Shown: positions 35,431 through 45,081, numbered from the stretch's first letter. The stretch: 64,000 nucleotides of DNA from G965216745 sp965216745 (GCA_965216745.1 OZ244191.1:372001-436000), one strand, 5' to 3'. The notes: generated by a model from the sequence alone, not told the origin. Numbers and translations: made by a program.

Positions 35431-37164
35431 ATGAAGTTTTCAAATGTAACACAACGACCAATCACTGAATTTGGTCAAGCCGTGTTAGAGGATAGATATT
35501 TTCTTAAGGGTGAAGATTACGATTCTATGATTCGTAGAGTTGCTAGTTATTATGGGGATGACAAACAGCATTCTCAAAGATTATACGAATATATCTCTAA
35601 TTTATGGTTTATGCCTTCAACCCCAATCTTAAGTAATGGAGGCACAGAAAGAGGTTTGCCAATATCATGTTTCCTTAATGAAACTAGTGACAGCCTCGAG
35701 GGAATAGTAAGCCTTTGGGATGAAAACGTTTGGCTTTCTGCTAGAGGCGGGGGAATAGGTAGTTATTGGGGTAATTTGCGTTCTATTGGACAGCCTGTTA
35801 GAGACAGCGGTAAAACCAGCGGTATAATACCTTTTATTTCTGTCCAGAATGCAATAACTTTAGCTGTGTCTCAAGGTTCATTGCGCAGAGGTAGTGCTGC
35901 TGTATATTTGTCTGTCAACCATCCTGAGATATTTGAATTTCTTGAGATTAGAAAACCTACGGGAGGAGATCCATCCAGAAAATCTCTAAATTTACATCAT
36001 GCAGTAGTTGTGTCAGATTCTTTCATGAATGCCGTTGAAGAAAATGCAGATTGGGATTTGGTTGATCCTAAAAATTCTGAGATTATAGAGACTGTCTCTG
36101 CTCGTGATTTATGGATAAAAATACTAACCTTAAGGCTTGAAACAGGTGAGCCTTATATTATGTTTTCTGATGCTACAAATAATAATGTTCCAGCTTTATA
36201 TAAAACATTAGGCCACAAAGTCAAAACTTCTAATTTATGTAGCGAAATAATGCTAACTACTGGACCAGATTTTTTTGGTAGATCTAGGACTGCGGTATGC
36301 TGTCTTTCTTCTGTGAATTTGAAATATTATGATGAATGGGAAGATCAAGATGATTTTATATTTGATGTAATGAGGTTTCTTGATAATGTTTTACAAGATT
36401 TTATAAACAAAGCTCCATCACAATTTGAAAGAGCTAAGTATTCAGCAATGAGAGAACGTAGTGTTGGTTTGGGAGTGATGGGTTTTCATTCCATTTTACA
36501 AAAGCGTTCTATTCCATTTGAATCTGCGGTAGCTAAAGCTTTGAATATTGAAATTTTTCAACATATAAAGAAAAAAGCTGATTCTGCTTCTAAAGACATT
36601 GCTAAAAAGAAAGGTTCTTGTCCTGATGCTGAATATTGTGGAGTCACCGAAAGGTTTACTAATAAAATTGCAATTGCTCCTACTGCTTCCATTTCTATTA
36701 TTGCTGGAGAAGCGTCTCCGGGTATAGAGCCATATGTTGCTAATGTTTTCAATCATAAGACTCTTAGTGGGTCATTTGTGGTTAGAAATGAATTTTTAGT
36801 CAAAACATTAGAAAAAAAGGGTAAGAATTCAGAAGAAGTTTGGTCTTCTATTTTGAGTAAAGGCGGTTCAGTGCAGCATTTAGATTTTCTTGACGAGAAT
36901 GAGAAATTAGTATTCAAGACTGCTGCAGAAATAGATCAGCTTTGGGTAATAGAGCATGCCGCCGATAGGACTCCTTATGTATGTCAATCTCAATCCCTCA
37001 ACATATTCATTCCTCCAGATATTTATAAAAAGGATTTACATAATATACATGTAACAGCTTGGAAAAAAGGTATCAAAAGTCTTTATTATTGTAGATCTCT
37101 TTCAATACAGCGAGCTCATAATGTTTCCAATTCTTTAGATAAAGATTGTCTTTCCTGCCAATAG
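35431..37164 (+). CDS. nrdA: Ribonucleoside-diphosphate reductase alpha subunit (class I, no ATP cone)
   Basis: 577 residues. There is no N-terminal ATP-cone, as in rickettsial NrdA. Conserved segments are LWFMPSTPILSNGG, LPISCFLN (active-site cysteine), ARGGGIGSYWG, SNLCSEIM (NLCxEI motif), CCLSSVNL with the second redox cysteine, and GLGVMGFHS. IAPTASISIIAGEASPGIEP follows. The C-terminal CLSCQ tail carries the cysteine pair that passes electrons from thioredoxin. It reduces ribonucleotides with NrdB, which is not in the window. It is monocistronic as far as can be seen. Confidence 0.96.
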   Translation: MKFSNVTQRPITEFGQAVLEDRYFLKGEDYDSMIRRVASYYGDDKQHSQRLYEYISNLWFMPSTPILSNGGTERGLPISCFLNETSDSLEGIVSLWDENVWLSARGGGIGSYWGNLRSIGQPVRDSGKTSGIIPFISVQNAITLAVSQGSLRRGSAAVYLSVNHPEIFEFLEIRKPTGGDPSRKSLNLHHAVVVSDSFMNAVEENADWDLVDPKNSEIIETVSARDLWIKILTLRLETGEPYIMFSDATNNNVPALYKTLGHKVKTSNLCSEIMLTTGPDFFGRSRTAVCCLSSVNLKYYDEWEDQDDFIFDVMRFLDNVLQDFINKAPSQFERAKYSAMRERSVGLGVMGFHSILQKRSIPFESAVAKALNIEIFQHIKKKADSASKDIAKKKGSCPDAEYCGVTERFTNKIAIAPTASISIIAGEASPGIEPYVANVFNHKTLSGSFVVRNEFLVKTLEKKGKNSEEVWSSILSKGGSVQHLDFLDENEKLVFKTAAEIDQLWVIEHAADRTPYVCQSQSLNIFIPPDIYKKDLHNIHVTAWKKGIKSLYYCRSLSIQRAHNVSNSLDKDCLSCQ

Positions 37165-37265
37165 TTTTTTGTTGTTAGGATATCTTATAATAAATTCACA
37201 ACTTTTTGTTTATATAGAAAAGTTGTGTTATCTATATGTGAGTCTAATTATTTGTATCGCAAGTG

Positions 37266-37874
37266 TTAATTTTTCATTAGTTTGATATAAAATAATAAAG
37301 ACATGATTCCTAAAATAAACCACATTATTGCATAGAAAATGTGATGATTGGCTGTAATGTTTATGTCTTTGTTTGGAGTGATGAAAGAATTATTTGAGTC
37401 TTGTGTTATATGTATTATATAAGGTTCCAATTTTATCCCAGATATTTCGGACATTCTATCTATATCGACATAAAACCAAATATTTTCTTTTTCTTGGTTG
37501 TCAACCAATGGAGTTTTATGAAATTTTGTCAACAAAGTGCCAATTAAATTCACTGTTTCGTTTTCTATGTTTTGCGAGAGTTTTGATTTTACTGTACCGC
37601 GATTCACTAATATATATTTTCCATCGATCATTATAGGAGTGAGGATATTGTATCCAAGTTGTCCGGCAAACAAATAAAAATTAATATCATTTTTATAGAT
37701 TCCTGTGCAATATATTTTAGTGAAGTTATGTTTTTTTGTATTTAATGAAAAAAAATCCAAAGGTTCTTTTTTTTGTGTTGCAATTAGATCTAATTTGCTA
37801 GATAGTCTAGCACACTGCCAAGTGCTTAATAGAAAAGGTGATAATACAAGAAATAGACAAATAATTTTAATCAT
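37266..37874 (-). CDS. SURF1 family cytochrome oxidase assembly protein
   Basis: 202 residues with membrane helices at both ends (about 1-18 and 180-198). Between them, GYNILTPIMIDGKYILVNRGTV and the segment NIWFYVDIDRMSEISG match the SURF1/Shy1 core. The family assists haem a insertion into cytochrome c oxidase. It agrees with aerobic respiration shown by nuoC and cytochrome c. It is divergent from the EamA gene, with 44 bp between the two starts, so the promoters must be very close. Confidence 0.87.
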   Translation of the reverse strand: MIKIICLFLVLSPFLLSTWQCARLSSKLDLIATQKKEPLDFFSLNTKKHNFTKIYCTGIYKNDINFYLFAGQLGYNILTPIMIDGKYILVNRGTVKSKLSQNIENETVNLIGTLLTKFHKTPLVDNQEKENIWFYVDIDRMSEISGIKLEPYIIHITQDSNNSFITPNKDINITANHHIFYAIMWFILGIMSLLFYIKLMKN

Positions 37875-37918
37875 TGTTTGTTTTATTATAAAGATACGGA
37901 ATTTGAGGTCGATTATAA

Positions 37919-38839
37919 ATGAATTACTATAATAATGGTATCATGTGGGTAATAATAAATATTGTTGTATCTACACTTATGAATTCCTCTTCACGACTTT
38001 TGTTTGAAGAATATAATGTATCTGAATTACAGGTTATTTTCATGATATATTGTTTTACTGCGTCTGTATCATTATTGTATTTATTGTTTTCTCGTAAATC
38101 TATCAAGTTTAGTTTTATGAAATTACATTTTTTGCGTGCGTTTATATTTATTCTTGCACAGATTTTGATTTTATTGGCATATAACAGTCTTCCTTTTCCT
38201 CATGTTACTGCTTTGGGAGTAACTTATCCCCTAATTTCCACTGTGGGAGCTGCTTTCTTTTTGAAAGAAACTTTGAAAAAGTATAGATGGGTTTCGCTGT
38301 TTTTAGGCAGTATAGGATCTTTAGTAATAATAGGACCTGGTCATGATCATTTTTCTTTTGAAAGTTTTTATGTTCTATTAGCTGTAGTGTTTTGGGCAAT
38401 AACCGATATTATAACAAAGGTGATATACTTCAGGCGTCAGGATAAAAATGAAGTTGCATATTTTTTTGTTTGTAATTTTATTATTTCTTCTTTAATGCTA
38501 CTAATATTCCCTCAGTCACATAAATTATCTGAAGTTGTATATGAGCCTCGTTTTCTGTTGTTAATAAGTTTGATCGCTTTTCTATCTTATATTTTTATAA
38601 TTAGCTTTTTTTGGTCTATTGAAAATATTGATGTTAGTAAAATAGTTCCTCTCTATTTTTTTAGTGTGGTACTTGGAAGTATTTTAGGATATCTTGTTTT
38701 TGACGAAATGATCAGGCTTAACACCGCTATAGGTATTGTTATAGTGCTGTTTGCTAATTTATATATGCTGTGGCGTGATGCCAGAGAATTTGAAAAGTTA
38801 TCAAGTGAATGCGTAGAAGATAGCAACGACATGATTTAG
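37919..38839 (+). CDS. EamA-domain (DMT superfamily) transporter
   Basis: 306 residues of ten hydrophobic helices in two EamA repeats. The first ends with ALGVTYPLISTVGAAFFLKE, the second with KIVPLYFFSVVLGSILGYLVFDE, both having the Pro-containing helix followed by acidic residue typical of DMT carriers. In Rickettsiales such carriers have been shown or proposed to move S-adenosylmethionine, amino acids or other host metabolites; the substrate here is unknown. The C-terminal 20 residues are acidic and cytoplasmic. Confidence 0.85.
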   Translation: MNYYNNGIMWVIINIVVSTLMNSSSRLLFEEYNVSELQVIFMIYCFTASVSLLYLLFSRKSIKFSFMKLHFLRAFIFILAQILILLAYNSLPFPHVTALGVTYPLISTVGAAFFLKETLKKYRWVSLFLGSIGSLVIIGPGHDHFSFESFYVLLAVVFWAITDIITKVIYFRRQDKNEVAYFFVCNFIISSLMLLIFPQSHKLSEVVYEPRFLLLISLIAFLSYIFIISFFWSIENIDVSKIVPLYFFSVVLGSILGYLVFDEMIRLNTAIGIVIVLFANLYMLWRDAREFEKLSSECVEDSNDMI

Positions 38840-38953
38840 ATAGTTTTTGTTTTGTATCAAATTAGTCGTTTTTTCACGAGATTATACACTTATGATTTTC
38901 CTCTCTTTCAAGGAATGGTTTTAAATGCAATGATTTGTTGTCTTTTCCCGAAT

Positions 38954-39445
38954 CTATAGTAGATAATTTTTTTTCGTACAGCAATTCGTAATCAGATATA
39001 AAGATTGTATGAGTGCGTGACTTGTTTTGTTTGTTTTGGATATTTTATAGTTTGTTGATTGATTGTTTTCTACCATATTCAGAGCAGATGAATTTCCTTT
39101 TCCAGGCTCTTCTGAATCAGATTCAGAAGATCTAATATTTAGGCGTGCTGGTAGAGAGTTGCTTGCAAAATCTTGCATGCTTTCTTCAATTGTTGTAGCT
39201 TTTGTTTCTGTATATTCTGTTCTCAATTTAAGATCAGCCATGGAATCTGTATTAATATTTTGATTCAATGATGAGATTTTATAATCATAAATTCTATATG
39301 TGTTTTTGGGATCGATTCCATTGTCTTGTTTTGCTGTATTTTCCTCCTCCTTTTTTGCCGATTTGGGTTCATATCTTAGTAATTCATCTTGCTCCGTTTC
39401 TGATGAGTAGGGATTTTCAAACACATCTTCTATTTCGTGCTTCAT
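38954..39445 (-). CDS. Low-complexity hypothetical ORF next to the pseudogene
   Basis: 163 residues, acidic and Ser/Asn-rich with no hydrophobic core and no recognised domain. It starts 66 bases downstream of the end of the decayed gene at 39511-40955, in another frame, and has the same low-complexity style. It is either an unrelated small gene or the broken C-terminal part of that same gene. The odd end (CCTKKNYLL) looks like a frame that has run on by accident. Confidence 0.35.
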   Translation of the reverse strand: MKHEIEDVFENPYSSETEQDELLRYEPKSAKKEEENTAKQDNGIDPKNTYRIYDYKISSLNQNINTDSMADLKLRTEYTETKATTIEESMQDFASNSLPARLNIRSSESDSEEPGKGNSSALNMVENNQSTNYKISKTNKTSHALIQSLYLITNCCTKKNYLL

Positions 39446-39510
39446 TTATCTCTTTTGTGATAAAAATACATTCGATTAAGTCTGCGGATACTTTGTTAGA
39501 TTTTTTGTTA

Positions 39511-40955
39511 TTACTCCTTTGCATAGCTGATTCTATAAATGACTTTAACAGGCTCTATATCTGGAAATAATTTTTTTGATATAAATCCACTGATTACCAC
39601 TCTATGCAAAAGCTCGATACATTTCATACAGCTGGTTGAGCTCATGTCTATTATTAAGCAAATAACTTGGAATGGAGTGTTTTGTGTTTATTTTAGAATA
39701 AATTCATTCAATTTTTCTTTGAATTCATGGGATGATGTTATTCCCTGTATTAGTGCAGGCTCGCTGTGTGCGATTAATGTAAACGAAGCTATAAATCTGT
39801 TGTTATTATAGTTTAGAGTTTTTGCTTTTGTTTCAATGTTTGTCCCGATTGATTTTGATTTTATTTGCTTCCGCAATAACTTAATTTGACGTAATGCATC
39901 AATTGATGTGTTATGTTTCGTCATAGCTTTCTTCAAAATCTCTGCGTTTCTTTTATTTTCTCTAGATAGCATTTCATCTATGGCTATTGTTATTTTTATT
40001 GATAGCCCGTTATTTTGAATATATTTTGATCAACGGAGTTATTTCCCTACCACTATTAACTGCTTCATAGAACGCATGTTTTGTTTTTTTTTTGTTTCTA
40101 GTTTTTTTAGATTTTTCACATGTTTGCTAAAGGTATTTTTTATTTCTGGAAGTATGTTTTTGAGAGCTGAAGAATCTTTGTAAGTAATCTATATTTCTAT
40201 AATTTTATCATAAATCTCAATCTCTGTTTCTGTGTCGGTGCTTTCTTCCTCTTTATATTGCGTTCCTGTGTTTTCTACAGTGTCATGATCTATATTTTTT
40301 TAAACATTTTGATTGTCTTGAATTACATTATAAAAATCTTCTATTTGACTTCTATATTCCTTGAATGATCTGTAATTCATAGTCAATTCGTTAGACATGG
40401 AGTGCTCTTCGAGCAATTAAACAAAATGGTCAAAATCTTTGAATGGAAAAATGCTATATAAATCAATTCCATAGATAATTGCCTGAGTTTTGATTTGATG
40501 TATTGTTGATGTTCTTGATTCTTTCACTAAAACCTCAACTCTTGCAGCGATGTAATTGGTATCTTCCATTTTAGGTTTTTTTTCTCTCCGAATCTATAGC
40601 AAGAGTCGCTGTTATCGGAAGAAGAAGTGCTTGATCTTGTAGAGGATGAAATTCATTCTCTTGAAACTTCTTCATGGAATTTGCTTTTTTTGTTTTTAAG
40701 CGAAAGTTGTATTTCTGTGGATTGGGTTATCAAACTTAGATCTCTTGTTTTATCACTTCCAATTGAAGTCAATGGATCAAGAGGGGTTTTTTCTTTTTTG
40801 GTGGAAATAGATTGTTCTATGTAATGAAAGTTTTTATGTGTCTTGTTGCCTTCAACTTATAATTTAGTTTTGTTTGGGAGTATTATTGTAACGTCTAAAT
40901 CTTTTACTTTAAAAGCAAGTATTGATAAATTGATTTTAGCCAAGTCTTCATTCAT
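39511..40955 (-). pseudogene. Decayed lineage-specific coding gene with multiple in-frame stops and one homopolymer frameshift
   Basis: The minus strand starts at ATG 40955 (MNEDLAKINLSILAFKV) and reads coherently, but with two stops, to an A8 tract near 40580. One base there shifts to the frame MEDTNYIAARVEVLVKES, which then runs to the double TAA ending at 39511. That second frame has stops at 40417-40419, 40300-40302, 40189-40191, 40039-40041, 40030-40032 and 39688-39690 and no further frameshift. The protein would be about 480 residues, Lys/Glu/Ser-rich and helical, with no family recognised. Amino-acid style (charged, coiled) is like the large hypothetical proteins at 7.4 and 57.5 kb. 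The flanks (38840-38953 and 40956-41088) show nothing. Confidence 0.75.
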
Positions 40956-41088
40956 TGTCTTGGTTTTTGCGTGGGGTTGGTATATTAGTAATTATATATT
41001 ACATAAAAGAATATATGTTTTGCAAACAGAATAAATGGTTAATTTTTCAAACAATGAGGAATGGTTTATATTTTAGAAATCAATTAGA

Positions 41089-41165
41089 TGGTGGGAGATA
41101 CTGGATTCGAACCAGTGACCTCTTGCACGTCAAGCAAGCGCTCTAACCAACTGAGCTAATCACCC
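41089..41165 (-). tRNA. tRNA-Val (GAC)
   Basis: A 77-base cloverleaf with encoded CCA. The acceptor strands are GGGTGAT and ATCTCCC, the D arm is GCTC/GAGC, the anticodon stem is CTTGC/GCAAG around TTGACGT (anticodon GAC), and the T arm is ACTGG/CCAGT with loop TTCGAAT. The acceptor stem has one U-U mismatch at positions 4 and 69. The first six bases overlap the end of ccmB on the same strand: positions 4-6 are its TGA stop. Confidence 0.96.
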
Positions 41166-41750
41166 TATAGAGAATCTGAGGCCTAAGTAAGTTACGCAAA
41201 CAGAGGTTGATATTGTAAACAATATTACTGCTATGGTCAATTCATTTATTTCAAATCCGTATACTAACAATTGATTGATTAGTGTTATAGTTGGTACCGA
41301 TAATGGTGTTGTTATTATTGGGATTATTATATGAGAATTTTGTCTACCTAGCATGATTGAAGCACACATGCACCCTATGAAAGACATTAAAAGCATCCCT
41401 AATAATAATGTTAGAAATATGTTCGGAATGTTTTCTATTAAATCAAAAAAAACAATGCAAGAAATGATTGAAGTGCACGATATTGGAACTCCATAAATTA
41501 CCCAATGTATAAAAATCTTTTTAAATATTGATATTATAGGTAGTTTGTTTATGATAAAAAGCTGTTCTAAGCAACCGTCTTGATGGTCTTCTTCAAATAC
41601 ATATATCCAGGAAAGATGTATGCATAAAATTGCAAGCAAAACTATTATTTCCGGACTATCGACTTTAATATTTGTTAAAGCAAGAGTTATTATCGAAACC
41701 AAGAAAAAAGAAATTATGGATGTTAGGTAACTGATATTAATATTTGACAT
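41160..41750 (-). CDS. ccmB: Haem exporter permease CcmB
   Basis: 196 residues with six hydrophobic helices. The signature FEEDHQDGCLEQLFI near residue 52-66 is that of CcmB, and the later LSVPTITLINQLL corresponds to the conserved PLxxPxLIF region. CcmB works with CcmA and CcmC in cytochrome c maturation System I. Slightly short against the usual 215-225. It is followed by, and overlaps, tRNA-Val, so the two are probably on one transcript. The other ccm genes are elsewhere (ccmH at 11.6 kb). Confidence 0.88.
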   Translation of the reverse strand: MSNINISYLTSIISFFLVSIITLALTNIKVDSPEIIVLLAILCIHLSWIYVFEEDHQDGCLEQLFIINKLPIISIFKKIFIHWVIYGVPISCTSIISCIVFFDLIENIPNIFLTLLLGMLLMSFIGCMCASIMLGRQNSHIIIPIITTPLSVPTITLINQLLVYGFEINELTIAVILFTISTSVCVTYLGLRFSIG

Positions 41751-41844
41751 TTGATACCGTTAGTTTTGATAAATTATACACTTGTAAATAAAATTTTAAA
41801 TCAATTGTGGTAAATCTTAATAATATTTCTATTATGGTAATTTT

Positions 41845-42321
41845 GTGAATATTAATCGCTTTAGAAGAAAATCGGATGGAAAAATCTCTATTCCTGAGGG
41901 CTATACACCATCTGTCAACGAAACTTATATGTGTGCTTTGCATTTAGAGTATTTTAAAAGGAGATTGACAAAAATGAAACAGGGAATAATTGATTCTAAC
42001 AGCATGGAAGCATTATCTGATATTCTTGTTTCTACTAATGAACGAGCTGCTGATGCTGCTGATATGGTGGCAATTGACAATAATGCTGAATTTGAAATTT
42101 CTCGATCAAGCGGTGATTTGAACCTTTTGCAAAATATTGATGAATCCTTGAAGCTGATTGATACAAAAGAATACGGTTTTTGCCAAGAGACTGGGCAAAA
42201 AATAGGTATAAAAAGAATGTTAGTTAACCCTGTTGCTAAGTTTTGTATAGAAATTCAAGAGGAAATGGACTTTATAAGTTCGAAACACAAGTTTAGTTTA
42301 CAAAATAGAAGTGTTATTTAG
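41845..42321 (+). CDS. dksA: RNA polymerase-binding transcription factor DksA
   Basis: 158 residues from a GTG start. A basic tail is followed by a long coiled-coil (about 30-100) and the zinc-finger-like end YGFCQETGQKIGIKRMLVNP, with KFCIEIQEEMD after it. Only one cysteine of each CxxC pair remains (CxxT and xxxC), as in many alphaproteobacterial DksA proteins. The coiled-coil tip carries the DAADMVAI-like acidic residues that reach the polymerase secondary channel. It mediates the ppGpp response at ribosomal promoters. Confidence 0.9.
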   Translation: MNINRFRRKSDGKISIPEGYTPSVNETYMCALHLEYFKRRLTKMKQGIIDSNSMEALSDILVSTNERAADAADMVAIDNNAEFEISRSSGDLNLLQNIDESLKLIDTKEYGFCQETGQKIGIKRMLVNPVAKFCIEIQEEMDFISSKHKFSLQNRSVI

Positions 42322-42366
42322 AATAAAAAATATTACAACAAAATCTCTAAAGCAAGAACATTTACT

Positions 42367-43110
42367 TTAAAGATTTTTGCTGGCATGTAATAAGGCATTC
42401 TTGAATATTTGCAGTCCTGGTCCGCTATGCTCTTCTTTACCTGATTTGTAGCTTTTATTCCAATTTTCTAATTGGGTGAATAGCACTGCTCTTTCGGGGT
42501 GAGGCATCATGGCTAATATTCTCCCAGTTTGGTCGGATAGGGCAGCTATATCATTATCTGATCCATTTGGGTTGTTTGAATACTTCATTGCTATGCTCCA
42601 ACCTTCTGGAATACTTGTTTTGATTTTAAATCTACCTTCTGCGTTAGCTATTGGAAGCTTTATGTTTTTTATTGAGTCTAACCAAACATTGTTTTTGCAT
42701 TTTACTTCCAAATCTGTCCATGAACAATTGTATTGATGATCTGAATTATAAGTTACTATAACATCCTGTGTGGTTGACTTTAATATCACCTGACAACCAT
42801 TGCATATTCCTATAACCATACCACCTTTTGATGCAAAATCTTGGATACTTGATTGAAGTTTTTGTTTTATTTTAATGGACAAAGCGTTTCCAGCTCCAGT
42901 ATGGTCTCCATAAGAAAATCCACCAGGAAGAGCCAATATATCATGAGAAAACAACAAAGAGTCGTTTATTTCATTTACATGAGTTAGATTACAATTTACA
43001 GGAATTTGAAGTTCTTTTGCGGCCATTTCAAAGGCAAAAGATGTTTCTGATTCACAATTGATTCCAAGTCCAGATAATACAAGTATTTTTGGTTTTTTGG
43101 ATTCGGTCAT
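42367..43110 (-). CDS. purQ: Phosphoribosylformylglycinamidine synthase, glutaminase subunit PurQ
   Basis: About 247 residues from the ATG at 43110 (MTESKKPKILVLSGLGINCE). A GTG upstream at 43173 would add 21 residues that coincide with a short DNA repeat, so I discount it. The class I glutamine amidotransferase features are visible: ILALPGGFSYGDHTGAGNAL, the catalytic nucleophile in GICNGCQVI, and MMPHPERA with the catalytic His and Glu. It supplies ammonia to PurL in purine synthesis. purL is not adjacent; purB is at 62.5 kb. Confidence 0.93.
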   Translation of the reverse strand: MTESKKPKILVLSGLGINCESETSFAFEMAAKELQIPVNCNLTHVNEINDSLLFSHDILALPGGFSYGDHTGAGNALSIKIKQKLQSSIQDFASKGGMVIGICNGCQVILKSTTQDVIVTYNSDHQYNCSWTDLEVKCKNNVWLDSIKNIKLPIANAEGRFKIKTSIPEGWSIAMKYSNNPNGSDNDIAALSDQTGRILAMMPHPERAVLFTQLENWNKSYKSGKEEHSGPGLQIFKNALLHASKNL

Positions 43111-43149
43111 TTTGAGAGCTTTAATTTTAATAATATAAATTTGTATTGT

Positions 43150-43179
43150 ATTTAACACATTATGATTTAACACATTATG
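43150..43179. repeat. Two tandem copies of a 15-bp repeat upstream of purQ
   Basis: ATTTAACACATTATG occurs twice in perfect tandem (43150-43164 and 43165-43179). It lies 40-70 bases upstream of the purQ start used here, in its probable leader or promoter region. Origin by slippage is likely; a regulatory role is possible. Confidence 0.85.
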
Positions 43180-43346
43180 ATTTGTTTGGCAATACTATTT
43201 GTGTCTGAAAATTTTATTTCCAATATTTTTGTTATAAATTGTTGCAATGGGGATTATACCATAACTGTACTATATCTATTTATTGCTTCCCGTTTGTGTC
43301 TGCTTAAACAACTATATTAAACAATAAAATTTTCTTTCTCTGCTTT

Positions 43347-44714
43347 ATGTTAAAAAAAATAGATTTTTTGGATTTTTTCTATATTTTTATGAAAAACCAT
43401 TTTCCTGGTTGTAGTGAATTGTATAATTGGCATGTGTCTGTAATATGTAAATATCTAGAAGAGATCAAAGTCTGTAAAAAAAAAAGACTGATAATAAATA
43501 TGCCGCCCAGACATATGAAATCTATGATTGTAAGTGTTGCGTGGCCGGCATGGTTATTGGGTCAGAACCCTCGCAATAATATAATTGTTGCCAGTTATTC
43601 TCAAAGGCTTAGTAGCAAACACTCTATAGATACAAGAAATATAATTAGGTCTAGCTGGTATAAAAACTTGTTTCCAGATGTAGAGATTGTTAGAGATCAA
43701 AACAGCAAATTGAAATTTAATACTACTTATAACGGATTTCGCATGGCTACTTCAATTGGGGGAACTCTTACAGGAGAAGGAGGAGACTTTCTTATATTAG
43801 ACGATCCAATGACTCCTGCTCAAGCTGCAAGTGAAAAAGTCAGACAAAATATTATAGATTGGTATGAGCAAACCTTTGCAACAAGGTTAAATGATCGCAA
43901 ATTAGGAGTTATAATTCTTGTTATGCACAGATTACATGTAAGTGATCTTTCTGGTTATCTAATTTCTAAGCCAAATAATTTATGGTCACATTTAAATATA
44001 CCTTTCCAAGCAGAAGTTGATCAAGAGATTTATGACTTTGATCATAATGTTTTGTATTTCAGAAAAAAAGGGTCTTTTATATATGATAGTATGTTTGATT
44101 GTACTGCTGATTTGAAAAATGAATTAGGTTCTTATGCCTTTTCTGCACAATACCAGCAAAATCCTCTTCTTCTACAAAGTGGAATAATCAAGAAATCTTG
44201 GTTTAATCGATATTCCAATATTCCAAAAGAATGTTTTGTTATACAAAGCTGGGATACAGCAAGTTCAATCACAGGTGATTATACTGTATGTACAACTTGG
44301 GGACATTATAATAATAATTTTTACTTGATGGATGTAACAAGAGGTCAATGGGATTATATTGATTTGAGAAAAATGGTTTTAGCACAGTGGGGTAATTATT
44401 CTGCCAATATTGTACTTGTGGAAAATGCATCTAGTGGACAGCAAATCATACAAGATCTTAGAGCGACCTCTCAAGTTTCTATCGTCCCAATCACCAATAA
44501 AATTAGTAAAATGGCTAGATTGGAAAGAATTCTTCCTATAATAGAATCTGGGAGAGTATTTTTGCCAAATTTTAGTGAATGGATTACGGAATTTGAATGC
44601 GAAGTATTTTTATTCCCAAAATCTACAAATGATGATCAAATAGATAGCATGACCCAGTGTTTATATTGGGCAGATAACAGATATAAAAATAAAGTAGGTA
44701 TACGTTTTCTGTAA
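43347..44714 (+). CDS. Phage/gene transfer agent-type terminase large subunit
   Basis: 455 residues. The ATPase domain has a divergent Walker A (MPPRHMKSMIVSVAWPAWLL), then DFLILDDPMTPAQAAS (Walker B), and the coupling motif VIILVMHRLHVSDLSG. The C-terminal RNase H-like nuclease begins QSWDTASSITGDYTVCTTWG with later LVENASSGQQIIQDL and a final DDQIDSMTQCLYWA. This is the DNA packaging motor. No portal, capsid or small terminase gene is adjacent, which fits the dispersed gene transfer agent-like genes known in Rickettsiales rather than a prophage. Another such gene is at 53.2 kb. Confidence 0.88.
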   Translation: MLKKIDFLDFFYIFMKNHFPGCSELYNWHVSVICKYLEEIKVCKKKRLIINMPPRHMKSMIVSVAWPAWLLGQNPRNNIIVASYSQRLSSKHSIDTRNIIRSSWYKNLFPDVEIVRDQNSKLKFNTTYNGFRMATSIGGTLTGEGGDFLILDDPMTPAQAASEKVRQNIIDWYEQTFATRLNDRKLGVIILVMHRLHVSDLSGYLISKPNNLWSHLNIPFQAEVDQEIYDFDHNVLYFRKKGSFIYDSMFDCTADLKNELGSYAFSAQYQQNPLLLQSGIIKKSWFNRYSNIPKECFVIQSWDTASSITGDYTVCTTWGHYNNNFYLMDVTRGQWDYIDLRKMVLAQWGNYSANIVLVENASSGQQIIQDLRATSQVSIVPITNKISKMARLERILPIIESGRVFLPNFSEWITEFECEVFLFPKSTNDDQIDSMTQCLYWADNRYKNKVGIRFL

Positions 44715-44766
44715 AATGAATTTTGTTTTTTTTAGTGTGTTTGCTTTTAAGTTAAATAGCCAATTG

Positions 44767-45072
44767 CTAGGAGATGGGATTGACTAGTTCGTTTATTTTT
44801 ACTCCAATACCATCTTCGGAAGAGACAAGTGTTCCTTTTGCAACAAGTACGTTACCAACATATAAATCTATGGGTTCAGATACTTTTCTATCTAAGGGAA
44901 TCACTTCTCCGCTAGTGAAGTTTAGGATGTCTTGAATCAACATTTCTTTTTTACCAAGCACTACTGAAAGATTTAATTTTAGAGATTTTATGAGATTGTC
45001 TTTTAAAGTATTTTGCATATTCGTATTTTCATTTGATTTTTGAGAGTTGTTTGTTTCGTTTTTGTTAGACAT
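44767..45072 (-). CDS. fliN: Flagellar motor switch protein FliN
   Basis: 101 residues: a polar, Asn-rich N-terminus (1-35), then the SpoA/CheC domain SLKLNLSVVLGKKEMLIQDI, GEVIPLDRKVSEPIDLYVGN and VAKGTLVSSEDGIGVKI, which is FliN. With FliM and FliG it forms the C-ring switch. Its start lies nine bases after the fliH stop, so they form an operon. Confidence 0.92.
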   Translation of the reverse strand: MSNKNETNNSQKSNENTNMQNTLKDNLIKSLKLNLSVVLGKKEMLIQDILNFTSGEVIPLDRKVSEPIDLYVGNVLVAKGTLVSSEDGIGVKINELVNPIS

Positions 45073-45081
45073 ATTAATTAC

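Noticed and set aside
39063..39811. Plus-strand open frames in the decayed region (e.g. 39268-39570, 39539-39811)
   Set aside because: They are antisense shadows of the Lys/Glu-rich pseudogene frame and the 163-residue ORF; the sequences are hydrophobic nonsense with no start signals.
39511..40955. Stop-codon reassignment in this organism
   Set aside because: All three stop codons appear within this one gene, and the dozens of neighbouring intact genes end normally at each of them.
43347..44714. Prophage around the terminase gene
   Set aside because: Flanking genes are purQ and fliN/fliH; no other phage genes or attachment repeats are near, so a scattered gene-transfer-agent origin is more likely.
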